A stretch of DNA of 64,000 nt from Paragorgia papillata (lineage: Eukaryota > Cnidaria > Anthozoa > Scleralcyonacea > Coralliidae). Position 1 is the stretch's first letter. Each line of letters begins with the position of its first letter. Below the pieces are notes generated by a model. The model had not been told where the DNA came from. It was given only the letters and a program-made list of their open reading frames with translations, and searched no databases. A program made the position numbers and the translations under genes. Of this stretch, positions 59,401 to 64,000 are shown piece after piece. The stretch is taken from assembly GCA_035771165.1 (NCBI GenBank), contig JAWNZC010000408.1, positions 434,001 through 498,000 on the forward strand. The letters are read 5' to 3'.

Positions 59401-61238
59401 GATATGATAAGGGACAAGTAAACTCATTCTCAGGGCTACCTTGTAACACGTAGCATTAAAGACCCGTAGACGCATGTGCGCTGTGTGTACCTATGTTTCA
59501 ATGTGATGTGCACAATGTAGTGATAAATGGTTATTATATCTCCTCAAACTCATTGTCTTGTTATGGAAAAAAAGATGCACATCAATTTTCCTCGACTGTA
59601 TTGAAATTGGCCGGGAAAAATGATGTTCAACTTCATTTCATGAAATGATAGACTACAGCTAGTACACTACAGGGGTCGCGCCAAGTCAGTTCCCGGCCGC
59701 AGGGGCTAAGGTCCTCGACAAGGGGGGTTAGTAGGGGGGTCCAGGGGCATTTTGAATGTCTAGAATAGCTTTTCCCATCTTTTCAGCGTGAAATTATCGC
59801 AATATCCGACAAGCTACAGCATTTATTTTCAAGGTATCAATAAAGAAAAATCTGTTGAACACCTAATGTGGTCATTACATGTACAAGTAACCAGTTTGCC
59901 ATTTTCGTTCAATATTGCAGACAGAAAATGGAATTTTGTGTGTTGTAATTATTAATACTGTTGGCTTCTACACAATATATACCGCAGTCCTAGATAAAGC
60001 ATTTTTCTTCCTGGCAGCAAAATCCAAAAATAAATATTTCCTACTAAACTAAATTAACGATTTCCTGCCTGATCGAATTTTTCAATTTATAAGTTGTGAC
60101 ACCACCAGACTTGCAAGTTTGTATCTCAAAACCATAATTTATCTGAATGTGGTGTCTATACATACTTTGAAATAGCGAACTTTTTCAATTGAATACTACG
60201 TACCTGTAATACAAGTACTAGCGTCAAAAATCGAAATGCTGAAACAGTTGAATAAGATAAAAGCAGCTTGCATTCTTGCAAATGCACAATGACAGCTGCA
60301 GCCTGCAACAGCAACAGCAACACTATACTGAAATGATAAATATTTCATTGTTTTCTAGAACAAATCGTTGCGTCATTTGCGCAAGGATATACGGAACTTA
60401 GACAGGTTAAGGTCATGTAATAAACCTTCAAAACACTTTCGAATTGTTTACAAATCGTCGATGGGTTTGGCAAGAATATAGAAAGATGAGTCATTGAATA
60501 TGAAACTTGATATTCGATCAAAAGTGATTGCCCATCAAAATTGTGTCATTGTGTCATTGTGTGACCGTGACCCATTTCGATTTTTTGAAGAATAGGAAAT
60601 TTATCTTTAAACTTTGACTTGGATTAAAAAAACTGACAAATATTTCCTGCATGATACAAAAAATTTCCTGCAAACAACTTTTACAAAAAATTTCCTGGCA
60701 GCGGCGCTGCTGACGCTGCTGGCGCTGCCGGACATTTTCCAGCACTGATATACCGTATCCTGTGTTTCTAAAGGAGATTTATTTCACTATGAAAGCATTA
60801 ATTACTGACTTGTCTAGCTTAATCATTTAAAAAGTTCTTCACCAATTGTTAAAAATACAATTTTTCTTCCAGATCATTCCCCAACAAATCAGTAAATTTT
60901 CCCCGATGAGGGGGCTAGGGTTGCCCACCCAACAGGGGGGCTATGGCCCCCTCTGACCCCCCTCTGGTGCCACCCCTGCTACAGCATCTCTCAAATCTTA
61001 AAAATTTAACCATGGAAAGAATAGTCCATTCAACACCCACGTGTGGAAGAATTATTTCTCTTACCAATATTATTTCAAATGTAAGGCATGCTGTGTGTTT
61101 TTTGGTCAGTTTAATTTTAACTGTCTGAGCATTTTGTGCAGACTTCATGGCTTTGGCAAGATTGTCAGGGTTGAGTTCCAGATAAATGTTGTTGTCCTCA
61201 TCCTTTCCTTCTATTCTGAACTCTTCAAATAGATTACC
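47361..61238 (-). CDS. HUS1: HUS1 checkpoint clamp subunit (partial, 5 exons found)
   Basis: HUS1 forms the ring-shaped 9-1-1 clamp with RAD9 and RAD1, loaded on damaged DNA in the nucleus to activate ATR signalling. Exons in transcription order: 61238-61065, 56697-56590, 54243-54169, 50340-50241, 47480-47361, about 192 residues corresponding to roughly human residues 60-255 of 280. Visible similarity: SAQNAQTVKIKLTKKH (human TAQNARALKIKLTNKH), SRTVTHDTPVCVIP, PPLKTVRNIVDKMKNLSSHL, VKTHFRDL, VDIKKFIVFLHGQQVSPTK (human IDIRKLLQFLAGQQVNPTK). All donors are GT, all acceptors AG, and phases agree. The N-terminal exon or exons lie beyond base 61238, probably off the window. The final exon (human NIVNNKMVHFDLLHEDVSL..) was not found between 40.8 and 47.3 kb. 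Confidence 0.92.
47660..47870. repeat. GAAACGTT repeat, head-to-head
   Basis: TGCCGAAACAGAGAACGTAG and its complement flank two divergent copies of CGAGCGAAGGCCCTTCG. Same family as 16745-16960. Confidence 0.65.
47998..48488. mobile_element. TTAA-flanked foldback element C
   Basis: AGGGTATTGGCA at the left, GCCAATACCCT at the right, TTAA on both sides (47994-47997, 48489-48492). Arms include CATTTGAAAGAACTCGTCAA, AGACAGCGTGCTGTCCGCCA and GACGTCACAAGCAGGGTAAA with their complements. Same family as 19721-20227. Confidence 0.82.
48723..49331. mobile_element. Non-autonomous hAT with CAGGGCTTTCA termini
   Basis: CAGGGCTTTCAGAATTATTT at the left and the complement of CAGGGCTTTCAAAATAAGGC at the right. 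TACATG lies near both ends (48716-48721, 49332-49337), offset by one base on the left. Subterminal GGCGGTT / CCGCCGG blocks resemble the right end of the autonomous hAT at 31337-35326 and suggest it could be mobilised by that transposase. Confidence 0.65.
49375..49755. repeat. CCCGG-word MITE
   Basis: ACATGGAGCGGGCTAGCCCG..GCCGGGATG at the left and CATCCCGGTTAACCGG..CCATGT at the right are imperfect inverted ends of a word-type element. Confidence 0.45.
49768..49851. repeat. Hairpin, about 38-bp arms
   Basis: ACTACCTAAACTGACGTCAA..CAGGT and its near complement meet at TTAGTTCCAA. Confidence 0.75.
49884..50130. mobile_element. hAT-like MITE with 8-bp target duplication
   Basis: 247 bp. CAGGGCAGCCGAGAGAAATT at the left, GTCTCGGCGGCCCTG at the right, GTTACATT directly repeated (49876-49883, 50131-50138). 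A degraded relative is at about 53836-54120. Lies in a HUS1 intron. Confidence 0.85.
50241..50340 (-). CDS. HUS1: HUS1 exon (NNNGYMTLKVVSDTVSVKTHF)
   Basis: 100 bases, acceptor CTTAATTCCAG, donor GTAAGG; leaves one base for the next exon. Matches human EANLDGELNLKIETELVCVT and THFKDL. Confidence 0.92.
50957..51910. mobile_element. MULE-like element with 9-bp target duplication
   Basis: 954 bp. Inverted termini of about 80 bp begin CAACCTCGTACCCAGGGTCT and continue to GCTGGTCACGTGCC. The 9-bp direct repeat TAATGAGTA flanks both ends (50948-50956, 51911-51919). Long TIRs plus a 9-bp duplication are the Mutator signature. Carries the ORF 51336-51548. Confidence 0.85.
51336..51548 (+). CDS. Unrecognised 70-codon ORF inside the MULE-like element
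   Basis: MSMHFSARESGLAVSHGLQI.., then LNEEEHRREEVFGGKTFRP, ending DTSIRRC and TAG. Composition is protein-like (charged, non-repetitive) and unlike the flanking AT-rich DNA. No transposase motif. It may be a captured host exon or the first exon of an unseen gene. Confidence 0.3.
   Translation: MSMHFSARESGLAVSHGLQIKRRLNEEEHRREEVFGGKTFRPNNAVQNLYFTSPTLRQFQSLVDTSIRRC
51920..54168. other. HUS1 intron, repeats only
   Basis: Contains a foldback of about 52505-52925 (GGACCTTTTCACCAATAGCG and its complement at 52923; TTGTGTCTCAA arms). Copies of the GGCATTTCC motif lie at 53030-53110 and 53260-53340, and a GAAACGTT repeat at 53445-53545. A degraded hAT MITE is at 53836-54120. Confidence 0.45.
54169..54243 (-). 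CDS. HUS1: HUS1 exon (PPLKTVRNIVDKMKNLSSHL)
   Basis: 75 bases, acceptor TTTTACTTTAG, donor GTACGA. Start of the second PCNA-like domain. Confidence 0.92.
54707..55617. mobile_element. GGGCCTGTTTACAAGGA MITE
   Basis: Inverted ends GGGCCTGTTTACAAGGAAGT and the complement of GGGCCTGTTTACAAGGAGAT. Interior invaded by the word-type MITE 54875-55444. Interior flanks carry TTTACAAAG, CTTGTAAACGCG and ACCCGGG words. Confidence 0.7.
54875..55444. mobile_element. Word-type MITE (TACACGCGTAAAAA), second copy
   Basis: Nearly identical to 13702-14190 over its whole length, with an extra internal duplication (AACAACGGTTGTTTCATCAA region repeated at about 55200 and 55285). Both copies inserted into other TTTACA-type MITEs. 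Confidence 0.78.
55700..56589. other. HUS1 intron with foldbacks
   Basis: Contains GGAAACATTGCAMTGTTTCC words (55740-55860) and a hairpin at 56192-56310 (AACATCGAGTTTTACGG and its complement). Plus-strand ORFs across 55717-56177 run through these words and are not supported as genes. Confidence 0.5.
56590..56697 (-). CDS. HUS1: HUS1 exon (SRTVTHDTPVCVIP)
   Basis: 108 bases, acceptor ACTTTTCAAG, donor GTAAGA. Encodes the interdomain region, ending EPHMPDYD (human EPVVPDPD). Confidence 0.92.
56755..57420. mobile_element. GTTTACACGGTA word-type MITE
   Basis: GGCTACGTTTACACGGTATA at the left and TACCGTGTAAACGGGGTC at the right. Subterminal words CGAATTCGTCCTATTTCGCC and GGAACCG repeat. A GGCATTTCC-type segment lies inside (57170-57270). 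Confidence 0.6.
57478..57774. mobile_element. CATAG-MITE copy 3 with 7-bp target duplication
   Basis: 297 bp, same family as 14861 and 15517, flanked by GTTCAAT (57471-57477, 57775-57781). Confidence 0.88.
57783..57957. mobile_element. Word-type MITE (GCAACTTGCAA words)
   Basis: Ends TAAAGACCATGTCACACGAG and its complement. Interior TTGCAACTTGCAACGCAAT words in both orientations. Abuts CATAG-MITE copy 3. Confidence 0.75.
57958..61064. other. Intergenic/intronic, repeats only
   Basis: The GAGCTTGGCCGCGTAGTCG repeat (about 58345-58430), a near-tandem TTAACAGGTTGCGTTTA pair (about 59268-59320), and GGCATTTCC-type motif copies (about 59727-59790). No exon was recognised. Confidence 0.4.
61065..61238 (-). 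CDS. HUS1: HUS1 exon (NLFEEF..CLTFEIIL)
   Basis: 174 bases, phase 0 at both ends; acceptor GATTTTAG, donor GTAAGA. Encodes the end of the first PCNA-like half, including IYLELNPDNLAKAMKSAQNA. Confidence 0.93.
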
Positions 61239-61473
61239 CTAAAATCATAAAACAATAAATTATTAAAGTAGTTTACCACTGTATAAAGTAAGTTACATGT
61301 TTTACTAACTTTGGCTTAATCTGCCTCAAGTGGCAGGCCAAAAACAACCATTTTATTTAATTATTTAATTTACTCTATGTAATGCCACACAATTTTACTC
61401 ATCAAGGGAAGAAGCCTCAAATAGCCTAGGCAACAACAATGGGCTACTGGTAATTATATATATATATATATAT

Positions 61474-61748
61474 AGTTCAATCTACAGACATGGTGTTTTT
61501 CGCTGTACTACAGCTCATCAGTGTAGCTTGGAACAATCTGAATGAATTTTATCAATTACTTATACACATGTGATCGTCGGTGACAACCACATGTGGGACA
61601 GCATTGGTGAAGTACATTCAGATAGCGTGAAGTGCGCATGGGCCCAGAGTGCTCAAACTTCCACAAGGGTAGTGAGCGTTGCATTATCGCTAATAGGTAC
61701 CCACAGCAACTTCACAGAGTGCTCAACAACACCGAAGTGAAGGAGCAT
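61474..61748 (-). mobile_element. Hammerhead-ribozyme repeat, copy B
   Basis: Full-length unit flanked by (TA)n, directly followed after a short TA tract by copy C in the same orientation. Differs from copy A by scattered substitutions. Its ribozyme core is damaged. Confidence 0.75.
61482..61526 (-). ncRNA. Hammerhead ribozyme, degraded
   Basis: Stem I, CTGATGA and stem II are kept. The GAAA core has gained two A (GAAAAA), and stem III is CAC/ATG with a mismatch. Probably inactive. Confidence 0.7.
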
Positions 61749-61767
61749 ACATATTATATATATATAT

Positions 61768-61938
61768 AGTTCAATCTACAGACACAGTGTTTCGCTGTAC
61801 AACAGCTCATCAGTGTAGCTTGGAACAATCTGAATGAATTTCATCAATTACTTATACACATGCGATCGTCGGTGACAACCGCATGTGGGACAGCATCGGT
61901 GAAGTACATTCAGATAGCGTGAAGTGCGCATGGGCCCA
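61768..61938 (-). mobile_element. Hammerhead-ribozyme repeat, copy C (truncated)
   Basis: Identical layout to copies A and B for about 170 bp, then ends at GCGCATGGGCCCA in another (TA)n tract. Confidence 0.75.
61776..61818 (-). ncRNA. Type I hammerhead ribozyme, minimal stem III (intact)
   Basis: CTACA, CTGATGA, GCTGT/ACAGC, GAAA, CAC/GTG around T, GTC, TGTAG. All core bases are present. It differs from copy A by one loop base in stem III. Confidence 0.88.
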
Positions 61939-62920
61939 TATATATATATATTATATACAATAAGAGCAAATAAAATTATTATCCAATTAAGGGCTGGGGG
62001 TGGCTGTACTGTTCTGGTCAAGTGTATATATGTGTTGTAATTTTAGTTGTAGTAAGCCCCCTTGAGCATTTCTACTCTTGGGGCAAACCGTACTGTACAT
62101 GATTTCAATATTTAAATATTAAATAAAAAAACAACTTTCCTTCACCAACAACAAAAACACATTCTTATTAAAAATAAAACAAAATTAAAGTTATTTTTAA
62201 AATATTAATAATAAATAGTACACGAGTTTTTTAATAAGATGTAGGTAATTTGACAAACACTAGGGTTATATAATGTAGATGAATAAAAATTTGCAAAGTA
62301 TGCAGTATATATATGGCCTTAGGCCAAAAAGCGCATCTTGCTGTATTTTTTGTTAGCTTGCGGAGGCAATGATGTTTGAAGGCCAGGGTCTGAAATTTAA
62401 ATTTTTTTTCAGTATCCCATGGGATACCAGGGTTCAAAGTTTTAGTATCCCCCCTAAGAATCCAGTATCCCACTTCTGAATACTAGTTATCATAATTTTT
62501 AGTATCCCACCTATTTGTTGGGGTGACTGTACATCACAAGAAATATATTAAGAAAACATTAATTAATCAAAACAGTTTTATTTTGCACTAAAACCCATCA
62601 AAGTCACTTTCAGAGTCAGACTCTGAATTAAATAAACTCAAATTTTTATATAAGTTTGAGTGTAGTTAATGGGAACCACAAATGAGTTAAAGTCATGTAA
62701 TGTAATGTATTGTTGAAGAATGAGGGAGAATTAGAAGGGAATTTGATTAAAAAGCGCAATTAGCCTCCAGCTATGTTGCCTATGGAAAGGCCATACGGAC
62801 CACGCTGTTGGACATGCAGTGTATATATATATTGCTTAAAGAACCATGTAAAAAACGACAGAAGAAGAATAAAAGATATGTAATGTATAGTACAGTGCAA
62901 TCAGGATCTGGGACACAAAC

Positions 62921-62960
62921 CTGGACGCGTTTCGACCTTCTGGTGGTCTCATCAGCACTG
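62921..62960 (-). ncRNA. Hammerhead ribozyme, Penelope-like type
   Basis: Minus strand: GTG, CTGATGA, stem II GACC/GGTC with loop ACCAGAA, GAAA, stem III CGCG (self-complementary), GTC, CAG. Stem I has two inner pairs, an internal loop, then a likely outer CAAA/TTTG helix. GAAACGCGTC with a palindromic stem III is what Penelope-like element hammerheads show. No reverse transcriptase ORF is nearby. Confidence 0.65.
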
Positions 62961-63140
62961 GGATTTGGGGTTGGGAGTCAATGTAAATATTAAGTTAATT
63001 GTTGGAAGAGAAATAATAGCAAGCTGACAACCATCCCCGCGAAGGTCCTGGGGACGAGATTGACAAATATCAACGACGCTATCACTCGATTTCCAAGATG
63101 GCGACTTATATAGATCAGTGGAGTTAACAAAGCTATCGGG

Positions 63141-63470
63141 CAGCGGCGGATTAAGGGCGGGGCCACCGGGGCCTGGGCCCCGGGCCCCCCACATTTGGGG
63201 CCCCCCACATTTTGGAGTATTTTATTTAACAACCCAATTAATACTAAGTTACTAACGTTTCTGTTTGTTCAAAGTTATGTTTTGCACGACGTATCTCAGT
63301 GTTTTGTAAAACGTATTTCTGAGCCGTAATATATAAAGGGTTCTTTGGTGAACACCAGTGATTCAGTGTCTTTATTTTATTATATTGTAATTTGTAAGAC
63401 CGATTGGAATTGGAAAAGGGCCCTCACAAAAATGTGGCCCCTGGCCCCCCATAGTCTTAGTCCGGCCCTG
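63141..63470. mobile_element. hAT-like MITE with 8-bp target duplication
   Basis: 330 bp. CAGCGGCGGATTAAG at the left, the complement of CAGGGCCGGACTAAG at the right, CTATCGGG on both sides (63133-63140, 63471-63478). GGCCCC-rich subtermini. Confidence 0.85.
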
Positions 63471-63620
63471 CTATCGGGAGACCAACGGAGACCTTTTCCA
63501 CTATCCCGATTTTTGAAATTTCGTGGTATCCCGACGGGATACAAGTAAAACAGAAGTTAGTATCCAAAACGAAATTTTAGTATCCCGTGGATATCGGGAT
63601 ACCGCTAATTTCAGACCCTG

Positions 63621-64000
63621 TTAGGCGCAGTGTAAATTTGATACGGGAGTAAGTTAAACAATAATAAGAAAGGAGTAAAGATACATAAGTAATATTCTGA
63701 TAATTTCACACTGAGAAGTTGGAAAAAGCTATTCTAGATGTTCAAATTTTGAAAATTTTCTGGGGGGAAATGTCCCAGACCCCCCCCCCCCCAACAAGCC
63801 CTCCTTGTTGGGGAGCTTACCCCCTGTGTTGAGTTGGGGAGTTCCTGGGACCACCCCTGGTACATCAAGGTACAATACTAAAGACAAAGGAAACAGGAGA
63901 CATCTCAGAAGATGAACTAAGCAGTAAGATCTCAGCTCAGTACTGGACCAGCCCAGCTTTCGTGCACTGGCCAGTAAACTTAAATCAAACAATATAAGCT
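63621..64000. other. Window end, repeat remnants
   Basis: A GGCATTTCC-family-like segment with a C-run (63738-63800). No HUS1 upstream exon was recognised before the edge. Confidence 0.35.

Larger units (their letters stand above)
62384..63620. mobile_element. hAT-like element with CAGGGTCTGAAATT termini
   Basis: CAGGGTCTGAAATTTAAATT at the left, the complement of CAGGGTCTGAAATTAGCGGT at the right. Subterminal words AGTATCCC and GGGATAC repeat on both sides. Contains the ribozyme at 62921 and the nested element 63141-63470. No clear target duplication. Confidence 0.6.

Overview
This is a stretch of animal nuclear DNA. It is AT-rich and intron-rich, and transposon debris makes up most of it. 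I could assemble three host genes exon by exon from splice sites, reading phase and family similarity. They are a tetraspanin of the TSPAN13/31 group (plus strand, about 8.8-20.4 kb, complete), a myosin essential light chain of the MYL6 type with two alternative first exons (plus strand, about 24.8-40.8 kb, complete), and the checkpoint-clamp subunit HUS1 (minus strand, about 47.4-61.2 kb; the N-terminal exons lie off the right edge and the last exon was not found). All three read clearly against vertebrate homologues. Together with the TE content (a ZNF862/DUF4371-type hAT, a 5S-derived SINE, TTAA elements, many MITEs) this suggests an early-branching invertebrate, most likely a cnidarian. 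That placement is inference.

Layout. 0-8.7 kb: no assignable gene; a nested inverted-repeat element (0.5-2.4 kb), short foldbacks, and one short stretch that looks coding. 8.8-20.4 kb: tetraspanin gene, its introns packed with MITEs, foldbacks, a hammerhead-ribozyme repeat and a 5S-derived SINE. 20.4-24.8 kb: intergenic, with a 540-bp pyrimidine microsatellite. 24.8-40.8 kb: myosin light chain gene. Its third large intron holds a complete 4-kb hAT transposon on the opposite strand, a G-rich minisatellite, a Tigger-like element and other MITEs. 40.8-47.3 kb: intergenic repeats. 47.4-61.2 kb: HUS1, its introns holding a MULE-like element with 9-bp target duplications, a hAT MITE with an 8-bp duplication, and other families. 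61.4-64 kb: a tandem pair of hammerhead-ribozyme repeats, a second Penelope-like hammerhead, and nested hAT-like elements.

The strongest unusual signals are in the repeats. (1) A roughly 275-bp repeat in three copies (12.1, 61.5, 61.8 kb) carries a canonical type I hammerhead with a minimal stem III, intact in two copies, and resembles a metazoan retrozyme. (2) A second, different hammerhead lies at 62.9 kb. (3) A MITE family with CATAG termini is present in three copies, each with a perfect 7-bp target duplication. (4) Several unrelated MITEs share one design: their interior is built from iterated, self-complementary short words. (5) The myosin light chain gene has two phase-compatible first exons that would give different N-termini.
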